From Xestospongia muta (lineage: Eukaryota > Porifera > Demospongiae > Haplosclerida > Petrosiidae): a stretch of DNA of 64,000 nucleotides. Positions within the stretch are counted from its first letter, which is position 1. Every line of letters begins with the position of its first letter. Where the stretch lies: the NCBI GenBank assembly GCA_963693285.1, contig OY848927.1, forward strand, positions 4,144,643 to 4,208,642, in the 5' to 3' direction. Under the pieces are notes generated by a model. The model did no database searches. It was not told where the DNA came from and saw nothing but the letters and a program-made list of their open reading frames with translations. Positions 49,800 through 62,800 of the stretch are shown here, piece after piece. The translations under genes and the position numbers were made by a program.

Positions 49800-52421
49800 A
49801 ATACACAAATAGTACATGTATATCTACCTAACAACATTATGGAAATATAGTGTGTCGTAGTTGATATTTGATTAATGGTTGAAAGAGGTCTAAAAGCAAG
49901 TAGGACTTGTGTCAACAATAATTCACTTAGTTAATTGGTCATTTGAGAAAAGCATACAGACATGTTATACGGTTGATGCTTTTAGTTATACATACATTAT
50001 AAATAGTAATGAATACAACTGTCAACAACATGATATACCAATTAAATTGTGAACTATAAATATAACATTCCACATTTCAAAGGATTTAAAAGAGAACAGT
50101 ATCATTTATTTTGAATATTGGATTTTCATTGATAGCATTTTGCATAAAAATCTATCTGTTTAAATCTGCTTGTTTGTGTAATTCTATACTGGTACCTGCA
50201 TGCAAAAAAAGGATATGACGAACTGTCCTTAAATTGTTTTATACTATATATATATGGGTATGTTTGTTTTCATTATTTTATTGTATTGCTACATTTAAGT
50301 ACTTAGTATAATTTTGATTATAAAGACTAACAGAATTGATTTTAATACTTAGGGCTAAAATCCAAACATGCAGTATACATGTATCATGTAGGCACAAATT
50401 ATTTTGTTTATGTCCTTTCTTCCTTTACAAGTCATTAACAAAGTAAACATATTAAAAGAAACACAACAGTAATTACATTATACAAATGTATACATATCAG
50501 CAATAGGTTATATACCAGGTAGTTAATTAACTACATAAATGGTCAATTATATCTATGTGTATATTACTAAGTAGTTCATTAACATGCACTTATTCTTAGA
50601 ATTATTATAATGTAAAACCATATAAGAAATCCTGGAGGGAATAAAAACTTACTTACTAGAATGACATCTTAGTTGATATGGTTTAGACGTAACACATGTC
50701 AATGTACTTGTGTACTGTTGTAATACTAGTAGACTTCAGAATTTTGAATCTTGCAACTACATTTGCTTGAGCCAACCTTCAGAATCCCTGCTCACAACAT
50801 TTGACTACACCTTCAACAAGCAGTGATGACTATTTGTCCGGCAGGAAATCTATACTTTGTTGTGTATTATAATACTGGTCCACACCCCTAAACGTATTCA
50901 TTAATATTTTTAACAAAGTATGACTTCTTGCTGGACAAATAACCACTACTTCTCTCAAAACAAGTGCACATTTGTATCAACACTCTTATGATAGTTTTTT
51001 CTTGTCACATGGTGTATATAGCATAGTGTATACATAAGTTATTAACTGTTAATATAAACATTTATATTAGAAGAGTCTTCAAATACTACACATATCAAAA
51101 ATGTTATATTCACTACATCTTGCTAATCAATAACATAACTGTCATCATGCCCCTCTTCCTTCCCTCTCCATAATTCCAGTTGTCCTCAATTAGTAGCACT
51201 TCCATTAATTAACCTTAAAGATCCATGTTCATAGTTTCATAAAGATACCTGCCAGAGCCAACAGAAATTATAGCTAATACAATCTGTGTCAGTGAAATTA
51301 TACCTTGTGTGTAACCAAGAGTAGTGTGTGATAAGTAGAAATAGACACCACTTTTTCTAATGCTAGTTCGATGAAGCTAAAGAGCTAACAGTTACACAGT
51401 TACACTTCTCATAAATAGTTTCATAGTAAAATTCATAAACTGTTGTGACAGAGTTCATAAATAAGAAAGAATTTAATTTCATTCATGTTTTATAAATATC
51501 ATCGTTTTTGTTTATGTACACTGACGAAATTAAATGCATATTTTAAATATTTAGCAATTTAGTGACTACATTAAAATTGGAGTTGTGTACTAAATTAAAA
51601 TATTAATAGAGCTTTATGGTATAATACTTTAAGTATATTTTATACCTGTAGTTTAGTGTATAGGAAAATTTAGGGGGTGGATTTTTATTTTAGTATAAAA
51701 TAGTGTATAAAGTTTACATGACATATAATTATGGCTAAAATTATAGGTTAAATTGGAAGTGGCATTGAATGCATGCTAAAATAATGATTTGTTCAATATT
51801 GGTAAATTTTGTAAACACAATAGTAGTTTTAAAGGTAGTAGTCATTATAATAGCAGTCATGGGTTCATTAGCCATACCAAAATCTGGTCCTAAGGTCTTG
51901 TGTCCCAATGTCCAGTCCTATCCACAAAACATTTAGCGATCTTTGTTTGAAATAAGCGGTCTTAGGATTACCTTTTAACTTGGATATATAATCTGATGAT
52001 TACTTATACAAACACTATGTATGCTTTATTAGGTATCAATATTTTCAGATAATAAATGACCAATCTAATGAACCAGCAAGTGTCTGGTTCACTACACTAA
52101 CAAAATGACAATCATGTTGTGATAAAATATTGTCTGCCAAATTTTTGTCTTAGAATAAAGTAATTTAGTATTATCCAAAACTTCATTCTAGTCAGAAACA
52201 GCTATACTCTGTCACATTGACTCTGATGTATCAGTATATATGTGTCAGTAGTATTCTACATATTGGGTATTTACTACTGTACTGTATTTGTGTAGTTGAT
52301 ACGTAACTGTTTTCAAAATAATGTGTGCAGAGAGAAAATATATTCATTTCTGCCAACTACTGAATTTTCAAATCAAATAAACACTTATTAGGTATCAACA
52401 TTGTCATAGTTTGTTTGTTCT
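49800..52421. other. Spacer between genes G and H, with an SRCR1 relic
   Basis: No complete gene. At about 51175-51238 there is a fragment of an SRCR1 first-half exon (tcaattagtagcacttccat ... ccttaaagatccatgttcat). The remainder matches the E-F spacer plus the 0.8 kb lost there. Confidence 0.5.
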
Positions 52422-55400
52422 CTACAGTTGTTTAACTATCACTGATGCTGTAAGGAGACCATTACTAGCAGCATAGATGAAAGTAGAGGAGAAAGTCAGA
52501 ATATTATTAGAACATGATTGACTACTTTCTTTAAAGAAAGCATTAACTAATGAACAACTACAGAAGAGCTGAGCATCTCCCTTTATAGCAGACTCTATTG
52601 CTGGGATGTGGTGATCCTGTAAAGAAACAAACATTAATGCTTCATTATATGTAGCTTACATTCCATTGATGACAGCTATCCACACAAGCGACTACTGATC
52701 ATTCCTGAGGTAACCCTACTACCATCATGATACCAAAATACTTGTGCCTCATTACTGTATTGTTTGTCCTCATTAAGAAAACTAATGACTACAGCTTTCT
52801 GGGTTGTCTTATTAAAACAAGTTACAGGATAAGTAGAAGCTGAACATCTAGCTGACTTTGTAATATCATCTTTATCTCCTAAATTAATAGCAAGTCTATG
52901 TTAGTTATACAAAGTGTCCTAGCTTACCCTCAACAAATACATAGAACACAGCAGGACTCAATACTGAATAGTGTCTTAGAAGTTGTAGGACTTTCTGTTC
53001 ACAGTCTCTATTGTATTGATACAGTCTCAGACCATCAAATTTAACAGAATATTCTCCTACATCTTCTTTAGTAATATTGGTGATAATCAGTGTCTTATTA
53101 TCATTAGTAATACTGTACTTGTTGTAGGTATTAACAATCTGTTGATCATTATGACACCAGTTGAGTTCACGAAGATAGTCAATAATAAAACTATCAGTTA
53201 TATTAACTGTGAGGTTGACATTAGACCCAATAGTAGTAGGTTTTACTTTATTACCAACAGGATTAAGAAGATCTATTCGAGAATTAATAATAGTTATAAA
53301 AACGGCTAGGGCATATTACCTATTACAGAAATTTTAGTATATCGACTCCCCAATGTTGCTCCATTATATTTAACAATACAGTAGTAATTCCCTTGTTGTG
53401 TATGTCCTGTAGGAACAGTCAATGTCACATTGGGATAGATGGAAATAGATTGTGATAATGTAGCTCTTGACACAGTAGTCCTCCATTGATAAGTGGTTTT
53501 AATAGGAGGAGACGGAGAGAGATATTACAATAAAGTGTCACATTACTACCAATAGTTGACTGGTTTGAACTCAATGATATAGTGACATTATAGAAAACAG
53601 CAGTATCTGTAATAGTAAAGAAAGTTTTTTTGTAATTAAATTCCTTTCTCTTTACCTAAACAGATGACTCCTACATCTTTACCATGATAACAATTATCTA
53701 CTCCTATACCACTTATATAAGAGCACTCAGTTAGATTTTCCTCATTGCCATGACAACCAACAGATGTCATATGAACTGGTCCAACTCCTCTTCCAAAGAA
53801 TGCACCATACATTGGAATAGCTCCTATATATATAGAAGGTAATGGTTAATTCAATGACTAGTGAATTCCTCACTTAATGTCTGATATCCAGCTTGTCTAC
53901 ATGTTACTAGAGCATCTTGTTCATCCCATCCATTATTACACACACTACCCCAGTATCTATCAAGACATATCTCAACTCTACCCTCATTTAATTGACTTCC
54001 ATTAGATAAACGAATAGCTCCAACATTTGTACATGACTCTGTAAAATAATAAAGATAATCCATAGTGTTATACTTATATAATACCTGACTGTGATTTATT
54101 CTCACATTCTACACCTACTCTGATCTTGTCATACCATTGATCTAACTCTCCATAATACCATGAAATATAATAATAAGAACAATTACTCAATGATGTTTCA
54201 TTTCCAGTACAACCAAAATATCGATAGCCAACTCTTTTACTTTTAGTTTTCCAAATTATATCTGTGATAGCTACTGACCCTACAGTAAGCTAAATTAACT
54301 ACTATCATATAGAATAGTTATATTACATTTGTCATTATATCCAAGTTGTCTACATACAATTTTAGCATGAGAATAAAACCAATAATTAGCCTCAGTTGTC
54401 ATCCATATTCCATCTATACATATCTCAACTTTGCCTTCATTATCACTTTTACCATCCACTAAATGAAGTAACCAATTAGTGCAGTTAACTACATCTGTAG
54501 ATACGAAGGAATTATTGTAACTAGTGTTAAATATGGTAGTAAGTTTGACCTGGACAATAGATTCCCGCAGTATAAGTACACATACTACGATATCCATAGT
54601 TATACTTTGAGCATTGAGTTAAAGATGTTTCACTACCTATACAGTTAAACCCATCCCATACTAATGGTGCAGTGTCTTGACTTCCTCCAAACAGTGAATA
54701 CCGATTATAAGCATGCCCTTTAAACGAGAATAGTTAAAAACTGAATAATATTATTGTGGGTATTAAACTTACAGTTGTTGTTAGAGTATCCAAGTTGTCT
54801 ACATGCAACATTTCTATTTGCTATGGGCTACCAGTAATTACCACATATAAATCCCCACACTCCACTTCTAAATATTTGTATATCTCCTTCATTTGAACTA
54901 TTTCCTCCAACTAATCTGATATCTCCTCCCACACAGTATGTAGAGTCTGAAAGAATGCATAATCATAGTCACTGCAGTTATAATGATGACATTATCTTAC
55001 TATAACATCTGACTCCAGCAGTATGACCATAATAACAGGATGAACTAGGATTATATTGATAACTACAATTCAGTAGAGATGTCTCTGAACCACTGTAACT
55101 ACATTGGACATTCCAAATAATTTGTTGTAAGTCTCCATCTCCAAATTGTGATGATCTATAAAATGATGCCCCTAGAATATCCACAGTTAATACTATGTAT
55201 ATATCAACGAATACTAGTTTACATGTTGGGTCATATCCCAGTTGTCTACAGAGAACTTGAGCATCTATTCTGTCCCAAGAGTAATCACAGACAGTTCCTC
55301 ATTCATCATTGACACATATTTCTACTCTTCCTTCATGTGGAGTGGAACCATTTACTAGTCTAATGTTACCATGAGTACAACCAGTGGAAACTATGAAAGT

Positions 55401-56832
55401 ATAAATATTGAATGATATAATATATAACATAAAAAACCTTTTTCCATACACCTAACTCCAACATCAGTGGAGTGACTATACCAATAAGGATAATGATACC
55501 AAAAAGGATGTGAGATAAAACCACAATCATCCAGAGTAAACTCATTTCCATTACAGTCAAGGTATGTAAAAAGAATAGGACCTGATCCTTGTTTATAGTA
55601 TCTGAATATCAGTACACCTGTATAACTAGTAAAGTAAGATATAAATGTGTGTTCAAATTACGTGGTTCCTGATGTCCCAACCTCCTGCAGACAACTTTCC
55701 CATCATTTACATCAAACCCCCTATTGGACACAGTTCCCCATACTCCATTACTGCAGTACTCTACTCTGCCCTCAACATCATTAGGACCATTAGGTCCAAC
55801 AAGACGCATAGAACCAGTTTTACCACAACTGCCTGAATGAGAAAGTTACAAAATGATGAATATTTTAATAATGCAATAAATGTTATCTGTTACCACTTCT
55901 CCCGTACATCTGATAACTGTTCTACGATGAACACCAGGATATGAGAAACAAGATGAACTGGTATGAGGCAGTCCAATAATTTTGTTTCATTTCCAAAACA
56001 TCTCCAGTAACTTAGAGTTGGTATTCCATGTCCAGTACCAAAGTAGCTAATGATAAATACTGTGCACCTATATATACCAAACATCAACTGATATATTATT
56101 ATTATTATTATTACTACTTGTTGCTGGAAGACCTAACTGTCTACAAACTACAAATGCTTCTTGATAGCCCCAGTCACTATTACACACAAAATTCCAAGCT
56201 CCATTATAACACACTTCAACTGTTCCTTCATTTGGTACCAGTCCATCAGTGAGACGAACATCACCTTGTGTACAGGAGTTAACTAAAATATAAAATTATG
56301 ATAATTATGTGATTAGTAGTATAGTGTCTATACCTGGACAAACCACACTAACATCTTCTGAGTAAGAGCAACCATAAGGATAGCCAATATCATATCTTCT
56401 TCTGCACTCTAAAAGATTACTCTCAGTACCAGTACAATAGAGACGATTCAACCATATTGGTCCACTACCTTGTCCATAATATGCATATTGATAGTATGTC
56501 ACAGCTATTAAGTATTAAAATTATGTAGTAATATATTTATCCTCACTTTGTCCTCCATCCACTTCATATCCTAGTTGTCTACAAACCACTTTAGCATCAT
56601 TAGTGTCAAAAGAGTCATCACATACTGTGCCCCAAACAAAATTTATACAGATTTCTAGTCTTCCTTGATTAGTGGAACTTCCATTTTCTAACCTTAAAAA
56701 TCCATGCTCACAGTAGCCATTACATTGAACTGAAAACAGAGAATAGTCAAACTTAGTGAGTATATATATATATATGACTAGTAGATTACCTTCAAAACAC
56801 AAGACCAATAAGATTAAAATAAGCAACTTCAT
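52422..56832 (-). pseudogene. Gene H: SRCR-Ig pseudogene related to F
   Basis: Signal peptide 56790-56832 ([15 protein letters not shown]), SRCR1 (56547-56729, 56334-56504), SRCR2 first half (56118-56282) and several later exons are open. Lesions: SRCR2 second half has two small deletions (near 55955 and 56048) and a changed donor; SRCR4 first half a TGG-to-TGA stop (55299-55301); SRCR5 first half a TAG (54828-54830); Ig1 a two-base gain near 53515; and a deletion of about 609 bases relative to F, with five filler bases, at 52680-52686 removes Ig4, the 3' half of Ig3 and the start of the membrane-proximal part. It shares with F the loss of helix and tail (last residues TASVIVKQL, then stop at 52422), so that loss predates the F/H duplication. 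Confidence 0.8.
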
Positions 56833-56884
56833 AGTGAAAGCACAAGCCTGCCAGTGTGGGTTAGTCTACTAGCTTATGACTTAT

Positions 56885-56895
56885 CTTTTATATAG
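56885..56895 (-). promoter_or_regulatory. TATA box of gene H
   Basis: Minus strand CTATATAAAAG followed by GATAAGTCATAAG, 53 bases upstream of the ATG. Confidence 0.5.
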
Positions 56896-57068
56896 TGCTT
56901 GCTTGTGAAATTATTACTATCAATTAATGATATCTAATAAAACAAAATTACATGTACAGCATGAATAGTGCATGTATACATATATAACGACATTATGGAA
57001 TATAACATATTGTAGTTGATATTCAATTAATAATTTAAAGCTGTCTAAAAAAGGAAGTAGCATTTGTG

Positions 57069-57086
57069 TCAACAGTAATCCATTTA
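57069..57086 (-). promoter_or_regulatory. Conserved upstream element (gene H copy)
   Basis: tcaacagtaatccattta, shared with C, D and F. Confidence 0.3.
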
Positions 57087-57089
57087 ATT

Positions 57090-59553
57090 AATTGATCATT
57101 TGAGATAAGCATACAGACCTATATTGATGGCTTTTAGTTGTATATACTATAATAATAGTGGATATGTAATTGGCAATAACACATGATATATGACTAATAT
57201 CTGCTCAGATAGAATTGTGAATATAATAATTTTCTTTTGAAGCCATTTGAAAGAGAACACCGTTATTCTTTGAACATTGGATTTAGACATCATTGGAGTG
57301 ACATCATTTTGCATAAAACTGTCTGTTTAAACCTGCTTATTTGTTAAATTCCACCTAGAGTAGTTGTGACAGACAGTTCTAAAATTGTTTTATGCTACAT
57401 ATAAATATATTTGTTTTCATCATTTTATCCTATTATGCATTTCAATATTTAGTATAAACTTGATTATAACAATAAAGACTTACAGGATTGATTTTAACTC
57501 TTAGGGTTAAATCCAAAAGTGTTGTAATGTATCTAGCACCGGATCCCTCTTTGGACTGTAATATGTTAATTTCTACAATAATGTAATATGTTAAGGACTA
57601 CAATAAAGTCAATATAAGAAATCCTGGAGGGAATAAAAATTTACTTACTAGAATGACATCATAGTTGATATGGTTTAGAAGTCAATGTACTTGTGTACTG
57701 TTGTAATACTGGTGTAATAGTAGACTTCAGAATCCTGCATCTACATTAAAACTTCAGACCCTGCTCAACATTTGACCACACCTTCAACAGGACGAAAGAT
57801 GAAATTGATTAATTTATGACCCATCCTCTATTCTCAAAAGTGGTAATGACTATTTGTCCAGCAGTAAGTCCATACTTTGTTGTGTATTATAATACTGGTC
57901 CCCACCCCTAAAACATAAACATTAGCTATATGCAACAAAGTATGGTTCCTGCTGGAGAAATAGCCACTACCTCCAGGGTACATTTGTGTCAACATTCTTA
58001 TGATAGACAGTTTACCTTGTCACACGGTATATATAGCATAGTGTATACATAAGTTATTAACTGTTAATACAAAACATTTATATTAGAAGAGTCTTCAATT
58101 ATTATACGTATCAAAAAGCATAATATTATATTTCACTACACCCTGCTAATCAATAACAACTGTCATCATGTCCCTCCTTCTCTCCCCTCCAAATAATTAC
58201 ACACAATTCCAGTTGTCCTCAATTAGTAGAACTTCCATTAATTAGCCTTAAGGATCCGTGTTCATAGTTTTATATTAAAGATACCTGCCAGAGCCAGCAG
58301 AAAATTATAGCTAATACAATCTGCATCAGTGAAATTATACCTTGTGTGTAACCAAGAGTAGTGTGTGATAAGTAGAAATAGACACCACTTTTTCTAATGC
58401 TAGTTTGATGAAGCTAAAGAGCACAGTTATACTTATCATAAATAAATTCATAGTAAAATTCATAAACTGTTGTGACAAGAGTTCATAAATTTAATTTCAT
58501 TCATGTTATATAAATATTATTACTTATGGAGCTATATTAGTGTCAAAATTATGCACTTTTACTGCTTTCTGATACCCAAGTAAATCTTTATGCAGTCAAT
58601 ATTGTTGGGTATCAGAAAACAGTAATAGTGCATAATTTTCCCCATAGTTTATGGACACTGGCGATATTAAATGCATATTTTAATATTTTAGCAATTTAGT
58701 GACTACATTAAAATTGGAGTTGTGTACTAAATTAAAATATTAATAAAACTTTATGGTATAATATTTTAAGTATATTCTATACCTGTAGTTTAGTGTATAG
58801 GAAGATTTAGGGGGTGGATTTTTATTTTAGTATAAAATAGTGTATAAAGCTTACATGACATACATGGCTAAAATTATAGGTTAAATTGGAAGTGGCATTG
58901 AATGCATCCTAAAATAATGACTTGTTTAATATTGGTAAATTTTGTAAACACAATAGAAGTTTAAAGGTAGTAGTCATTATAATAGCAGTCATAGGTTCAT
59001 TAGCCATACCAAAATCTGGTCCTAAGGTCTTGTGTCCCGATGTCCAGTCCTATCCACAAAAAATTTAGCTATCTTTGTTTGAGATAAGTGGCCTTAGGAT
59101 TACCTTTTAACTTAGATATATAATCTGATGATTACTTATACAAACACTATGTATGCTTTATTAGGTATCAATATTTTCAGATAATAAATGACCAATCTAA
59201 TGAACCAGCAAGTATCTGGTTCACTACACTAACAAAATGACAATCATGTTGTGATAAAATATTGTCTGCCAATTTTTTGTCTTAGAATAAATAATTTAGT
59301 ATTATCTAAAACTTCATTCCAGTGAGAAACAGCTATACTCTATCACATTGACTCTGACATTAAATATTTGGTTGTCATAGCTACTGAGCAATGAAAACAA
59401 TAATTAATAAAGTTTAAAATAATGACATTACTAATGCAACATAATAATGACTGTGTGAGTGTGTACTTTTTAACAGCTAACTATTGATACTAACAATAAA
59501 AACATTGAGACTAAACTATATATACTGCAAACAATGGTATATAACATTGAAAG
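57090..59553. other. Spacer between genes H and I
   Basis: No complete gene. It contains an SRCR1 first-half relic at about 58208-58268 (as in the G-H spacer), a small transposon-like hairpin (58531-58648) and the shared 3' flank block from about 58960. Confidence 0.5.
58531..58648. mobile_element. MITE-like hairpin with 7-bp target duplication
   Basis: Arms 58545-58578 (aaaattatgcacttttactg...) and 58605-58639 (...cagtaatagtgcataatttt) are near-perfect inverse complements around a loop of about 25 bases. The insert is flanked by ttatgga on both sides (58524-58530 and 58649-58655). The corresponding sites in the other spacers (near 30185, 44170 and 51505) have a single ttatg(c/t)a and no insert. 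No protein is encoded, so it would be non-autonomous; the family is not recognised. Confidence 0.6.
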
Positions 59554-59851
59554 TTAGTTATCATAAATGTCTTCGTATGTTGACATCATTGCTTCATTTC
59601 CTTTGCATTTCTTATTTGAGCTGGCAACTGTAGTATAATGTGGTTTTATTGGTTGTGTATTATTGAGTGCTTTGGGACCTGTACTTGATGTTTGCCCCGT
59701 ACGGTAATGTGGTACATTGTAATGCAGTGTACTGCTTAGTAGCTCATTACTATGAATAGAAACAGACATAGACTCTGCAGTGTGTTGTACTTCCTCTTGC
59801 GGTATTGTAATCTTTGTTGCTCTAGCTTTTCTTGATTTCAATAATATAGCA
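59554..59851 (-). other. Gene I cytoplasmic tail with ITIM-like STYEDI
   Basis: Begins [20 protein letters not shown] and ends [20 protein letters not shown] fits the ITIM consensus, known to recruit SHP-type phosphatases. Compared with E/G the final YQGL is missing, leaving a single full motif. Confidence 0.65.
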
Positions 59852-62800
59852 CTATACAATACATTAAATTATTATAACATAATATGTACTTACATGATTA
59901 TAATAATGAATATTCCATATAGTATTGTAGCACTAATAAACCCACCAAAAAACAGTCCAGTCAAAATTCTAATATTATTGTTCTCCTTTTGATTTAGATT
60001 AGTACTGATTATCACTTTTAATTTTTGTCCATTAACTATTAAAGTTGTATTCCTTCCTTGACTGAAATCTGTCTTCAGTTGTTCAACTATCTCTGATGCT
60101 GTAAGGAAACCATTACTAGAAGAATAAATGAAAGTAGTAGAGAATGTCAGATTGTTATTAGAACATAATTGACTACTGTCATTAAATGAACCATTAACTA
60201 ATGAACAACTACATGATAGTTGAGCACGTTCCTTTATAGCAGACTCTATTGCTGGAATTTGAAGATCCTAATGAAATGAAAAAAATTTGGAGCTACCTTT
60301 TATTATAATTTCTTACATTCCAATGATGACAACTGTCAACTTGTAAATACAGAGATAGTTTAGCTAAAATGGAATATTAAAACAATTATCATTATGAAAT
60401 GTTTAACCTTCTTCCTTTATATGCACACTTGATTCAATCTCAATGACTGTATTATTGACTACACACTTATACATTCCATACTGACTGCCAGTTTGATCTC
60501 TTACAGTATTATAGACTAACTGAGATGATCCAATAGTGTTAGCAATAGACAGTCCATTCTTTATCAGTGTAATGTTATAATATAGAGGATAACCACCACT
60601 AACTGAACACACTAACTCAGCATTAGATGTTGAGTTAAAACTGGTTTTATCTGTTCTCAAGTTTACTGATGGAGTTTCTATAATAAAGATTTAATCATAA
60701 TGTTATATTTAGTTATATTAGTACTAACCATAGTATTCCAGTCTTTGTACTATAGAATCTATGACAATAGTTGATAAATTAAGATAACTGTATAAAGTCA
60801 GGAAGTTTTGGTATGAGTTACTACAACTCAATGATGAGAGTACTGTTGAAGATGTAACAGTTAGTTGAGACTCATAATATCCAGAGTCTAACACAGTAGG
60901 ATTCTTAATACTCAAACTATAATATAGTTCAGAATATAACCTCAAGTGACTACTAGACATTCCTGAGGTAACCCTACTACCATCATGATACCAAAATACT
61001 TGTGCCTCATTACTATATTGTTTGTCCTCATTAAGAAAACTAATGACTACAGCTTTCTGGGTTGTCTTATTAAAACCAGTGACAGGATAAGTAGAAGCTG
61101 AACATCTAGCTGACTTTGTAATATCATCTCTATCTCCTAAATTAATAACAAGTTTATGTTAGTTATACAAACTGTCCTAGCTTACCCTTAACAGAGACAT
61201 AGAACACAGCAGGACTCAATACTGGATAGTGTCTTAGAAGTTGTAGGACTTTCTGTTCACAGTATCTATTGTATTGACACAGTCTGAGACCATCAAATTT
61301 AACAGAGTATTCTCCTACATCTTCTTTAGTAATATTGGTAATAATCAGTGTCTTATCATCATTAGTAATACTGTACTTGTTGTAGGTATTAACAATCTGT
61401 TGATCATTATGATACCAGTTGAGTTCACGAAGATAGTCAGTAATAAAACTATCAGTTATATCAACTGTGAGGATGACATTAGACCCAATAGTAGTAGATT
61501 TATTTCTTTTGCCAAAAGGATGAAGAAGACCTAAATGGACATTGCCAAATGGTTTACACAACTACATTGTTTTACCTTTAATAGATATTTCTATATGTCC
61601 TCTCCCTAATGTTGCTCCATTATATTTAACAATACAGTAGTAATTCCCTTGTTGTGTATGTCCTATAGGAACAGTCAATGTCACATTGGGATAGGTAGAA
61701 ATAGGCTGTGATAATGTAACTCCTGACACAGTAGTCCTCCATTGATAAGTAGTGTTAATAGGAGGACTTGGAGAGACATTACAATGAAGTGTCACATTAC
61801 TACCAATAGTTATAGCGGGCTGGTTTGAACTCAATGATATAGTGACATTATAGAAAACAGTAGAATCTATCATTTTAGAAAGAATATATTATAATAACTC
61901 TCTCATTCTTTACCTAAACAGATGACTCCTACATCTTTACCATGATAACAATTATCTACTCCTATACCACTTATATAAGAGCACTGAGTTAAACTGTTCT
62001 CATTGCCATGACAACCAACAGATGTCATATGTACTGGTCCAACTCCTCTTCCAAAGAATGCACCATACATTGGAATAGCTCCTATATATATAGAAGATAA
62101 TGGTCACTTCATTGACTAGTTAATTCCTCACTTAATGTCTGATATCCAGCTTGTCTACATGTTACTAGAGCATCTTGTTCATCCCATCCATTACTACACA
62201 CACTACCCCAGTATCCATCAAGACATATCTCAACTCTACCCTCATTTAACTGACTACCTCCAGACAAATGAATAGCTCCAACATTTGTACATGATTCTGT
62301 AAAATAATAAAAAATAATGTATATTAATTATTAGTAATATCATACCTGACTGTGATTTTATTTGACAATCTACACCTGCTCTGATTTCATCATACCAATA
62401 GCTTAAATGATTAGATGGGTTTTGATATGAACAACCACTCAATGATGTTTCATTTCCATTACAACTGAAATATTGATATCCAACTCTTTCACTTTTAGTT
62501 TTCCAAATTATATCTGTGATAGCTACTGACCCTACAATAAGCTAAAGTATTCACTATCATATAACCAATTTATCTTACAATTGTCATAATATCCAAGTTG
62601 TCTACATACAATTTTAGCATGAGAATAAGACCAATAATTTGCCTCTGTTGTCATCCATATTCCATCTATACATATCTCAACTTTGCCTTCATTATCACTT
62701 TCACCATCCACTAAACGAACTGACCAATTAGTACAGTTGACTACATCTGTAGATACAGAGGATTATATGAGGATTATAAAGGAATCGTACTACTTTTACA

